This document shows positions 46,001 to 64,000 of a DNA stretch of 64,000 nucleotides, in pieces. How positions within the stretch are numbered: position 1 is the stretch's first letter; each line of letters starts with the position of its first letter. Under the pieces are notes generated by a model. It was not told the DNA's origin. It did not search any database and saw nothing but the letters and a program-made list of their open reading frames with translations. Source of the DNA: Trichuris trichiura (taxonomy: Eukaryota > Nematoda > Enoplea > Trichinellida > Trichuridae). The translations under genes and the position numbers were made by a program. The stretch is from NCBI GenBank assembly GCA_037903355.1, contig JBAJFE010000009.1, positions 186,001 to 250,000 of the forward strand, written 5' to 3'.

Positions 46001-49000
46001 AATTCTGAACGTATTATTTGACTTTCTCTGCCTATGGATCGATGACCGGTCTTTTTGTAGTACTTTCCTACACAAAAGAAACGATAACTCTCTTTAGGTA
46101 ATAGCGCTTGTTTAGCTTTGTTCAAATGTAATTTCACTACGTTTAATTACGTTCATTAGTTGTGTTTTTGCGCACATCGATCGAAAAGACGGTTTGCTTT
46201 AGTGAGTGTGATAACCGTTTGGTGAACAGCCTGATATTCAATGCTAGGAACTTCCATGACGTACGTACTTTAATTTGTTTTTTAGTTGTCCTGTGCTTCT
46301 GGGATGCTGGTGCGTAATTTGATTGTATCAATCAGGGAATAAGCCATTGCACTTGATCTTCGAAGAAATTTTTTTGAGCATACCAGTTGATAGAAATGAA
46401 CTTCACTGTTTAGCAGTATGCTTCCGTTAATAGAAAATATATGACTTTCATAAGAGTTTTTTTAGTTTGGAATTAGCGTTTTTTGCGTAATTGAAGGTTA
46501 GCTTTAAGTTGCAGAATCTTAGGACAGCTGCCAATCGAATCGCGCACATTAACTTAAACCGAAAGCCGTATAAAACGGGGTACAGTAAGCAAGAACTTAA
46601 CACATTGTCTTTCAGAAGCAGAATTTCCTTATTTTCGATGCATAAGAACCGGATATCGTGTAGAAAGTTAGCGTCGTTTAGCCAGTTGCAAATCATTGGT
46701 ATATTCAATCAAACTATTCTGAGTAACTGTTATAAGTCGTATGTCATCACAGATGGAAGTGCGGCGCTTTTGTTTTTGCGTGTTCCTGCGATCTTCATCT
46801 TTTAGGAGCATTTGATAATATTGCCAGGTCGTTGAGAATTGCTTGCATAGTGTCATCGCTAGCGCATTGGGCCGATTTATAGTTACACTTTAGGCTTTCG
46901 CGCTATGTTCATTGAGTAAAATGTAGTCTTCGGGACCCTGCTAAGACAACGGGACTGGCAGGGTGTCGAAAGCAACGTTTCTCTCAACAGAGACCATTTA
47001 GAAGAGGATAAATTGCCCTGACAAACAAAAAAATTCTAGTGATCTTCGAACCCTTTATCAAGATGTATTCCCGCCAGTGCTACCATTGTAGCAACCATTT
47101 TCTCGCTATCCAGCAGCAGAGAGCTATGACTGATCATTTTGCAGCGCCGTACGAGATGCCTGAAGCATATATGCCGTATTTGTTTAAAAAAATATTGGCC
47201 ATTAAATAGATTTTTCAGCTTCCCACTCAGCTGTTTTGCAATTGTTGTCCCAACGCATTTCGAGCCTGATTATGCTTTCAACTTTTCAAAGTAGCTTAAG
47301 GAAGGAATACTATCCGCGTTTCGCTGAGATAGTTAAAAGTCACTATTTTCTGGCGGATTTTGTTCGAGATAATTTGTAAGTCGTTTCGGGACCTTCTTCG
47401 TCCACTCATTGTCATTTCTTTGCTGAGGGGGAGAGCAGTGTACTGCATGCAGTTACAATCCATATAATTTCTGAATCCATTGGTTCGGTTATAAAAGCAT
47501 TTTCTTAACTGTTGGAAAAAAATTTCAGATTCGTTTGGTAGCATTGCCGCGGGTCGCGTTGACTTTTTTTCTGTTTGTACAGCTAAGAGCAGGGTACAAA
47601 ATGTGTGAACCTTTTATTTGCACCTTCAACTATGACAAACTAAGAAGCGCTGCTAGTTTAAAACGCGAAAAGCGATCCGGATGTTTGTTGACTACGTAAT
47701 TAGTACATATAGGTGCGGTTCAACTTTTTTCTTAATTGCATGTGTAGACAAAAACGCTTTACAGCGAAGAATTAGGCTCGTTTTTATAGGTTGCGGTATT
47801 TCCTTGTAACATTTAAAATAGTCTGTTTCCTCAGTATTTCACGTTTCAAATTTTTACGTAGATTAGTTCGTCTAGTCCAGCGAGCAACTCGAAACGCTTT
47901 AGCGTTCTGAAAGAAGTAAGTTACGCTTAATGCAGCATTACAAATGCTTTTATTGGTTTCTTATTTGAGAATGTGCTTTTTTTTTAAATCAGCCGCTTGC
48001 TACAGCTTCATTCCACGAAACGGCTTGTTCCTCCTAGTGACAGGAAGCACACTGCGTTGAAGCCGTATTTTTCTTGAGCTGCTCTGGCGTTCCTGGAACG
48101 ATTGAGAGCGGACAAGAAAGTTCATTGGTTTTTTTAAAATGCTTCCATCGGCGTCCACTCAGCCTTTATTTATGACCTGCTATGATATTGCTGTTTCTTT
48201 ACTGACTTATTGGAACGATATAGTCTACCTTTAAGTGATATCAATTTTCTTATAGCCGCCTGCACTTTGCCAGGAAATATTTTCGTGGCCAGTTTCAGGC
48301 GTAGTATTAAGCTAAAACAAAAACCTGGTAACATCATTGATAGTGACGTCACGGAAACGCGCACAGCCAAGCTGTCGCAATTTTCTTCAGTCAACGAGTT
48401 GTACTTAAATTTATGCCCTGCTCAGCTTTTGTTTGACGGCATATTTTTCTTGTAAAAATTTTTTGTCAGCATCGAGCAAGTTTCTCATAAGCTCTTTTCA
48501 CTATTTTCGTGAAGTACTTTTTTTACCTTTTCCATTTTTCCCACAGGTAATCAGTCATGTGCTATACCTAGTTCCCGTACTCTGTGTTTAGCCCTTTCTA
48601 TCAACGTTGGTAATATAATTTTATACTTTGTACAAATACTGGGAGTTTTCAGCAAATTTCAAGACTGCTTGTTGATCGGTGAGATTGATTTAAAATTGCA
48701 GTAACGTGTGCTAGCAAAGTTAGGTCTCATTTCGCACATGACAGTTTAGGCGAATTAATTTTTAGCTAAAAATAGCATATAAAACAAACCTGTTACCTCT
48801 GATCTTATTCACCTATTGTAATGGCAGTTTTCTACCCGTACTAGTGTTTTGGGAAGCTCCTAACTACATCAGTGTTGTAAGTAAAGCAAGTTCAAATCGT
48901 AAACAACTGTGTTATTTTGCTAAAATAACAAATTGTTTTCTTTGCATCTACTATTGTTATGTGGCAATTTTGTTTAGGCTATAGTAACTTCAGCATCAAA

Positions 49001-52000
49001 CAGCGACGATGTTCGCAGACTAGTGCAGCAACGAGCAGTTTTTTCCAGAGTGATCCAAGTAGAAGTGTTGTCTTGTTTTGCCTATAATCTTTTTAAGCTT
49101 TTGCAGGTTTCAAAGTTGGCGGCGATCTCAGCAGAACGATTGCTTTGCATAGGAGGCTTCGGCCAATAGACGAAAGAAAGATTTCGACATTGAGCGCTTC
49201 GGAAGGCCAACTTGTTCCAAAATATAGACGAACCTGCAATACCGGTAGCCCGCGTGTTCACTCCGTTACTTCCTCCACTTATTCGTAAGTATCGGATGAG
49301 TTCGAAAGCGAACAAAGTGATTTGCAACTACGCGCGTTGCCATCATCTAATCATTACTTTTTATACCTCGTCAAAATGACGTGGTTTATACTGTTAGCTA
49401 TTAATTTTAGGTGCATGCGATTTTTTACAAACCGCGCGTGGAAATTAATTGTGATGGGAATCTGTTCCACCGAATATTCGGTTGCGTTCTGTCTCCTTCT
49501 TCATAGTTAGCCATTCTGGTGTAATATACAGATAGACAGTTGTGGGGCTATTTTGTTCCTGCAGAAAGCTGGATAGCCTTACTTAGATTACCTTTTATTT
49601 CCTTGCTCCAATTTGCAGTACACAAACTGTGTTGCGTAATTTGAAAGGCGGCAACCGTTTTCACGCTGTGGGCGAGATTAAGCTAGTAGTACGTTTTTGC
49701 TTTTCAGATGTAACATTATGACCCAAAATTTTAACCAGTGGTTTCTTCTGTATCACTAGGTAGCGCAGCGTACGAGAGATTGCTCAAATTCAATACAGTT
49801 TGATTTGGTACAGACTTTCGGTAATGCATAAGTGCTATTAGTAGTACCTCAGATGAGACTTAAGTTCAATCCGTTCTTTTAGAGCATTTGCTTAGCACAG
49901 AGCGCTTATTCAGACATTCTTCGAGCATACTTGTGTAAAGTATTCATAGAATTATTCGCTCTGATTTTCTAGTTAGAGTGTTAATTATTCTGTTCTTCCT
50001 GTTACTAGCAGAATAGCTTTCATTTGCAGTAATGATTGATAGAGTAAACGAAAGAAGGTTTCATTGACAAAAACGTTTGTAAAAGCAATTGCAACTGCGT
50101 ACTTAGGGAAGCTTTCGACAGTGTTGTCCGTACATTCTGGGCATTCAATCGGTAATATTTCGTTTGAGTAAAAGATGCAGCCGACCTTTTGGTTTTAATT
50201 ATGGTAGCACAGTAATTTTTTCGATACGCTGATACGTTGGATTGCGTGGGTCTGGTTAGCTACTAAGCAAGCGCCAGACTGTTTCTGCAAGCCTGATAGG
50301 TTTCTTGCACGCAATTTGCTTAATGACAATGTTCATCCTAAATGAAGTGCCGCTAATAACCCCATAGAGCTATAAATATTTACCAAACGTTGAGGACTGC
50401 GGCGCTCTTATTCCGTTCTTTGAGTATGCGCGTACATGTTGTCAAGAATTATGTCAACGACCTTCGAGCTTGATAGTGGTTGTTGGAGTAACTTGCGTGT
50501 TTCAAAGTCATGTGATTACACCCTCTCTCTCTCTCGCTCCATCGATTAACCCTTTAGGTTGCAATTTCATCCATTCCACGAGTTCGTGGATTCTTAATAA
50601 TATGGTCGGCTTGTTCACACAAAGATAGCAACGTGATGTCTCTTTATTGATCGCTGTTGTTTTAGATGGCAATTCTGACAGATGTTAAGTAGGTAGTCGT
50701 TGACTGTCAGAGTTTGTTTTGTTTATTTAATACATAGAAAAAGTGTCAGTTAACTTTTTCAGGTCGAAGATGGTTTTATCATGTCTTCAACCTTCTTCTT
50801 GCTGTTCTATCAAAGTATACTTCTTTTTTAGATATTAGTTACGTGTTTCATATCGCTTAAAATTGCTGTTTGCCTTAATATGCCATCTTTGTCCTTTTCT
50901 CCTGGCTATTAATATTAACTGATAATGCATGCAGCGCGACGCGCAATAGCTGGTGCCGTAAGGCTGTTAGTTCGCTTCAAGTTAAGTTATTAAAACCACG
51001 TCAGGCTGATACTTCAATATTCTCAGTTCAGAAAGTTTTTTTTCACTGTCTTTGCAGAGTACCAGTAGGTAGTTGGTATGTCTAAGTTGGTAGAGAGATC
51101 TTTTGATTAATTTTATGTTGCAATCGTGCGAAGAATAGTCAATCTGTGAAGCTATTTACAGGTTTAACGTTTCCATAATTTCTGCACGTGTGCCTCGACT
51201 TTTTAGGTGCGCTAAACATAGCAAGCGTTTCTATTTGTAACGGTTGGAAAATTTGCTATCTGGTTTCGGCTTTCCTATTCAGTTCATTGAAATAGACGAA
51301 AGCGGAAGTGCTGTAAGCCTTAGCTCATTGAACCAAATTCATTTTGCTGCTTTGGTCTTTGAAGCACAAAAATCTTTTCTATCCACATGGTGAGATGTTT
51401 CGCTTTCGTTCACGTTCTAGGTAGCTTTGCTGAACATACTTTTGCATTAATAGAGGCCTTTTAGTAAGCACATGGGATACGGCATTTTTTGTTAATTTTG
51501 GCTAGCTTGTAATTTGCACTAACGGTCACTTTGCTCCTGATCGCAGAAAGCACAGCGGAAATGTAGATTAGTTAGGTTAGGTCTAGTTTTCCTGGTCGTT
51601 TTAGAAGCATTGTAGCCGCGTATAATCCAAAGCCACGTGGTGCATACCACTTGCAAGAGAATAGCCGCGTGCGCAGTTAAGGGTTTGAAGGAATTCAAGC
51701 AGTTGTTCAAATTTTTTGCATATCATTTTATTTCGCTTTCAATCCGTTCCACGAATTCTTTGCCGAAGAATCGAAACTTTCAAGTTGTCTTCGGTTTCAA
51801 AGCTTAACTTAATTTCATCAATGCAAGCGTCAAATGTATAGCAAACATGTTTTTACCTGCCTAAGCAATTATCTTCATTTCACTAGGGCTAAAGTGTTCA
51901 CTTGCTTACATGTTTTTGTTGTTGCTGCTTTGCGTGACACTTGACGTTGCCCACCAAAAAGTAGCATAACAAGTGACAATCATTTTTCATTATTCAAGTT

Positions 52001-55000
52001 CATAATATCAGAAAGTTCATGTCGCATCATGTCACTAAATCTGGAAAAGCGGTATTTTCAATCCATTTTTTGTTCTAATGTGCTAACATGTAAAATGTCA
52101 TGTAAGTTTTATAATTGTATTGCTACGGAAGCGTCCTCTTAAAACAAAGAACAACTTGTTATCACCTATCCAAATCGAATGGGTATTTGCTATCCTTGAA
52201 AACGGAGCACGTGGGGCATTGAAAGCATTAAAATCCATTCATAAGCGCAAGTAAACGGTTTGTAATGTTCTCGTAATAAGTACGCAGATGAATTTCTAAA
52301 ACACCGTTGAAAAAGTCTTTCGTTTTCGATTAAATTGAAATGCCATCTTAGCCTGTCTGCTTAGGGCCACACTCGAAAGCACCAATGACCACAATATGTC
52401 AGCCGTTATAACGGGACACTTCCGTAACGGTAAAGTTATATATTCCACCTGAAGTTGCCTTGTCCCGCAGCAGAGATCTATTTTCAAAACATGTAAAATT
52501 TTCTGGGCTTTTATTTTTTTTTGAACCAGAAACTGCTGTTAAGCTGAGTAGTTGTTTCAGGAATGAACTAACAGTGTGCACGCAGGTCTAATTTTTATCA
52601 ACTCACGCTGTGTAGTTATTCGAGTTCCTTGTTCAGACGACGCTTTTCTAATTCTAGGGATGAGTGTAGCTTGTTCATTTTCAGTTGGGTAGTGCCTTTG
52701 CCGTAAAAGTTGATTCAGCCTTATTCAACATGAGCAGTAATTCAATGCATGATATCGTTGCTTTGAATGCGCGAATAGTCCTCAGCAGATGATTGACAAT
52801 GTCAGAAGTTGTGCTCAGTTGAATTTGTAGTTGAATAGATTTTTACGTTGCCCCCTCTGGGCATGCTGTCGGACACATTTAGATACGTTTAGAAAAGTCT
52901 CTGCTAAGTTGAATTGCGGCGTTGCAGTGCGGAAAGCTTTGATGCTTGCATACTTTTACGCTTGCTTTCAACTCAGTATCTTGCACGCGACTTGTTGCGT
53001 CTTTCGTCTTTGCTAGCTATAGCTGTCAGTTTTTGCGTAGTTTTCGTGCTGACCTTCTATTGAACTGAGCAGCACATTTGCATTATTCAGAAGATAACAT
53101 TACGTCATACCGCTTTCGATGTCAGAAACGAGGTAACCTTGAACGGTTAATTAGCCATTGCATTGCTTTTTAAGATTTCAGCATCAAATTAGGAATGCTG
53201 GTTTATCATGTTGAAATTATTATTCTTATAAAAAAAAAGGATGCTTCGTAACGAGATGGATGATTTCCTTTGGTGATCTTTCACAGCTTATCCTGTTCGT
53301 TTTTGTGTAGCGTGTGTCTGTGACCACTCTAAGCAAATGATTAACCTACGAGAGAACGAACAATTTATTAGGCAAACTTCTTAAGTTTTTGGCTAATATT
53401 TGAATTAATGATTTTTTCTTTGCGTTGTCCTCTGTCTGGATGACACTTAAACATTTCGGCGGGTTTCCTTTTACTTCTGCATTTGTCTTTGCTAACTGCA
53501 AATAATTCTTACATTGAAGAAAACGTTATTTCAACAAATGGGCCGTTTGGCAATATGCCAACGAACAAAGTTTTTGAGTAGTAGTGATTCCTAATCTTTT
53601 AAGTATTTATTTTTGACTTACCGGCACCAGAATGTGTGTTGTAGCGCGGCTGTCGAACACTGATAAGTGCTGCATAGTGAAGCGGCATTCTTTGGCACTT
53701 CAGTAGATATTCGCCATTTTTGTTACAGGCAGGCATTCAAGCAAAAATTGTAACAATGACAGGAATCATCAAATGTGCTTGTTCCATTGAATATGGAATG
53801 TTTTCATTTTTGCTGAGTCAAACACTTCATTAAATCTTTACGCCTCACCGTCAGTCTTTTTGGATGAGTTTACGTGTTTGTTTCAATCAAACCTTTCTTA
53901 GTTATTATATTTTCCATTTAGTAGTAAATCTCTTTTCCGCAACTAGCACGTAAGTAGAACTGACGCAGGAAAGCATAATTTTTGTTGCCTATGACATTTG
54001 AGATTTATGAACTGAAAATCTTGTGTTAAATAGACGTACCGGATTTTGTCTGTTAGTACCATAGTAGAAGTTTTGTTTTAAAAAATGATGAATTGTTTTT
54101 TGAAGTTGAATACAATGCACGTCGTGGTGAATGTTATGTTAGTTCTGATTAACGGGAAAAAGCTAAACGTTACAGCTTTCCGAGTAGAAAGTTACAAAAT
54201 TGTCTGTTTTCAGTTTCTCAGAAAACGCTAGATTAGCGTGTAGCCGTAATGTTTTTATTTATAGTAAAAACTGTAAGAACGTTTTTTCAATTCGGTTATT
54301 CATCGCTGATAAGGAGCGGCGCTATTTTGCGCAAGTTTTAAACTTTATTTCTTCCCCGAAGATTTTGCAGGTCTGTGTTCCATTCAATTCGTGAGGCAGA
54401 AAAACATTGCCAGTCTGTAACTTTGCTTATCCATGCTTCACTGACTTCCCCCTTTCGTTTCGTATATGAATAATTATTTTTCAACTTTTGAAGGCTGGGG
54501 CTAATGGTCTCTGTTGCGTTGCTTAGATACGTAATGGTGATCGTGTTGCTGAAGATTTACAACATTCGTTTATTGTCTCTTTTAGGATGATCTTATGCCG
54601 TTTTCTGATGAAAAATGGCCCAAAACTATAATGAGTCTGTTAATAAATTCTATAAGTTACGGTATCAGTCCGCTTTTGGAGCACCTCATACTACGCCGTC
54701 AGAATTCTGGCTTACTGCTTTAATGAAGGGAAGGGAGCTAGTTTTAATAACTATCTAGTTCTGTAACATAGGAAGTGAGTATTTCATCAAGGTTTGCAAT
54801 TAGCTTCTGCAGAAGAAGTGCTATGCGATTGCCACGGCATGAAACTAACCTCCTGTTGCTGAAGGAAGTTCGTACGCAGAGACACTTTTTACTTTTATTT
54901 TCAACGAATGCGTAATCTGTTCACACTAATGCCAGCAATACCATGTTGCTAAAAACTGGCTTTTTAAAAGCAAGTAACAGTTTGAGCGTCAGCTTACCGG

Positions 55001-56314
55001 TCTTGAAAAGAATACTAAATAAGGTTTCTAATACTTTCCGCCTGACAGTGAGAAACAAAACTTTAGTGCGTAATATTTTTTTATTCGTGTTCACTCTAGT
55101 GGCTTTGCTTTTGCTCTCTTTATCTGCTACCGCAGAACCTTTCAGGAGGAAACAGTGTCAAGCTATTAGATTGCTGGTGTTTTCATAATGAATATCATCC
55201 AAGCGTGTTCTTTCTTCCATAAACATTGATAGCAACCTATAGAATTAGTTACATCTTTCTAAGGCCAGTAAACTAGCAGATGGTCAACCGCAGTTTGCAA
55301 TATGTAACTAGACGTTAGGTGGTTTGACTGATCAAATGACAGGTCTCCTTCTACAGGAAAAAACGTGTCTATCACAATGAAGTGATTTGAGCAGAAGGCA
55401 GTCAACAGGGTACAAAGGTGCTCATTAGAAACATTTTTATTGCGCAAAACTTCTCCGCTCAGCTGCTGCTAAGTTTTTTCAAATTCAATAAATGAACAAA
55501 CGGTGTGCATTAACTGCGAATTCTTGCCGCGATTTTTTTTTCTGAGCAATTGGTGATTCGTAGGTACTCTGGATTCTTGTCTTAGATGGATCATTTAATT
55601 TCTTGAAAAAGATTAATTGCCTAACTGAAATCAAATTCCCGTTCAGAAAATCATTGATTTAGACGAAACGGTGATCGCAACATTGCGATTGCTATTTCAA
55701 GCTGCTTTCAATTTGTTTCTTATAATCATTGAACAGATAAATTAATTTCAGAAAACCTGGCAAAAGCAGAAAATGCTCCATTCCAAACTTGTTTGAAAGC
55801 AGATATACTTAGTGAAAAAAAGTTTTAGAACAAATTTGATTTTAGCAAACCGGAATGTTGCGAGCATGCAGTAGGAAACTGAAAGCTGTTTTTTATAGCT
55901 TATTTTCTTTCTTTAAAATTTTAACAGTTGTTCAACATTGTACCGATTAGCGAGAAGAAAGTAATACATCTGCTTATGTTCGTAATGGTTTGTTTTGGGA
56001 AGCATTTTGAAGCATGCCGATTGTCTAAGGTTTTTCCATCTTTTCTCTTTATGGCGACTTCATTTTAAGTTATAAGGAAATTGACAACGGCAACTGCGCA
56101 AAGAATATCATTTTAATAAGTTGCCAAGTGATTGCAAAGTGAAGTGGTTTAACAATATTTAGACAAAGAATAATGAAGTCGTTTGTGATGCATTCTTTTG
56201 CTTAGGTGTAAAGTTTTTGCCACAAACCGTAGTGGATCCTTTGGCGCTGATCATATGTCCACCATCAAGGAATGTGCATTGCCGTCCCATCGGTTGCGAG
56301 ACAAATTCGCGGCG
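40058..56314 (+). CDS. Unidentified long-intron gene, N-terminal exons
   Basis: Three exons link in phase over 16 kb: 40058-40286 (ATG to phase 1), 49107-49284 (phase 1 to 2, between TTTTGCAG and GTAAGT), and 56206-56314 (phase 2 to 0, between TTGCTTAG and GTAAGT). In each internal exon the frame set by the chain is the most polar. The 172-residue peptide is rich in Ser, Arg, Lys and Thr: an acidic start (KLKDLENDEEKL), an Arg-rich middle (HRRLRPIDERKIS), then SGSFGADHMSTIKE. It lacks membrane segments and looks like a disordered regulatory N terminus of a larger protein. I cannot name the family. The first exon follows an AATTTAG acceptor at 40021, so a 5' UTR exon or spliced leader probably precedes. 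A 42-nt stretch at 62818-62859 would fit the next phase. Introns of 7-9 kb contrast with the short introns elsewhere in the window. Confidence 0.5.
40287..49106 (+). other. First long intron of the 40-kb gene
   Basis: An 8.8-kb stretch from GTAAGA to TTTTGCAG, strongly T-rich on +. A 17-nt piece at 44500-44516 lies between a strong acceptor and GTAAGT but would break the reading phase. No transposon protein or inverted repeat was recognised. Confidence 0.4.
49285..56205 (+). other. Second long intron of the 40-kb gene
   Basis: A 6.9-kb T-rich stretch between GTAAGT and TTGCTTAG. Apart from a short CT-dinucleotide run near 50524-50536, nothing was recognised. Confidence 0.4.
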
Positions 56315-56544
56315 GTAAGTAAAGTTTCACCGGTCATTTCGTAAACAATTTCGGCAACTTCGCGCTTATACATTCTTAGCCTAAGTCTTTTCTTTTGCTC
56401 ACAAGGGGGCTGTATTTTCCAACAGCTAACTGAAATCTTTTATCGTCCAGTATTTTGGCTTTATGATTACCTACTTGCCGGGCTGCTTGTTAATACATTT
56501 GGATAGGAGTTCAATGTGCAGGAAAAATTGTCTTAAATGCGAAT

Positions 56545-56863
56545 AGCTGATCTTCTGGTTCACGGTTTTGGCCTGTCGGATGTATCTGTAAGTAAACTTC
56601 AAAGTGCCCTACCAACGAATGGATGAGAAAATTGTTAGAGAAAATACAGAACACTTTTGATACCGTACGTTTCGGAACTGCTGTTGCTCCGTCGTCAGTT
56701 CCCTCATGCTGCTGATCGCAACAAGAGCAGTTCCGAAACTTACGGTATCAAAAGTGTTCTGTATTTTCTCTAACAATTTGCTAATCCATTCGTTGGTAGG
56801 GCACTTTGAAGTTTACTTACAGATACATCAAACAAGCCAAACCCGTGAATCAGAAGATCAACT
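56545..56863. repeat. Foldback (long inverted repeat) element, copy 2
   Basis: Arms 56545-56682 and 56726-56863 are near-perfect reverse complements around a 43-nt centre. They share the CTACCAACG-ATGGATGAG block and the preceding ATCTGTAA-TAAACT block with the element at 8291-8603, which defines a two-copy family in this window. The outer arms (GATCTTCTG, CACGG) have no counterpart in copy 1. The centre contains a CTGACGA...CCGAAAC sequence on the - strand. Confidence 0.85.

Positions 56864-64000
<7,137 letters not shown>

Noticed and set aside
49082..49327. 81-codon frame on the - strand
   Set aside because: Shadow of the + strand exon at 49107-49284, which has both splice signals and matching phase.

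Overview
The window looks like nuclear DNA of a nematode, most likely a whipworm-type (Trichuris-like) clade I worm. Genes are split by many short introns of roughly 45-70 nt. Recognisable proteins are animal-type: membrane-anchored histidine acid phosphatases, site-2 protease, CIAO3 and RBM42. The organism call rests on gene structure and families only; no species-specific marker was seen.

1-7.7 kb is gene-dense on the + strand. It holds the 3' part of a histidine acid phosphatase gene, an unidentified multi-exon gene, an intronless site-2 protease whose ATG lies 3 nt after the stop of that unidentified gene, and the cytosolic iron-sulfur assembly factor CIAO3 in ten exons. One CIAO3 intron appears to be GC-AG.

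7.7-16.4 kb is repeat-rich. It has a 313-bp foldback element, then a Penelope-like retroelement fragment (9949-11408) bounded by a 16-nt direct repeat. The fragment holds a frameshifted GIY-YIG endonuclease on the - strand, large inverted terminal repeats that each carry a hammerhead-ribozyme-like core, and a perfect 67-bp hairpin.

16.4-24.9 kb has a complete second acid phosphatase gene on + that matches the first at six intron positions and phases, so the two are tandem paralogues. RBM42 lies on the - strand.

24.9-64 kb is gene-poor and markedly T-rich on the + strand. The best-supported coding content is a chain of three phase-compatible + strand exons (40058-40286, 49107-49284, 56206-56314), read as the N-terminal part of a gene with very long introns that probably continues past the window. 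The stretch also holds a pogo-like MITE, a second copy of the foldback family and a long ATT/TTG microsatellite.

The genes do not form a pathway: lysosomal/secretory phosphatases, regulated membrane proteolysis, Fe-S protein maturation and RNA binding are independent housekeeping functions. Exon borders were derived by hand from GT/AG signals, phase and family resemblance; no transcript or database evidence was available.
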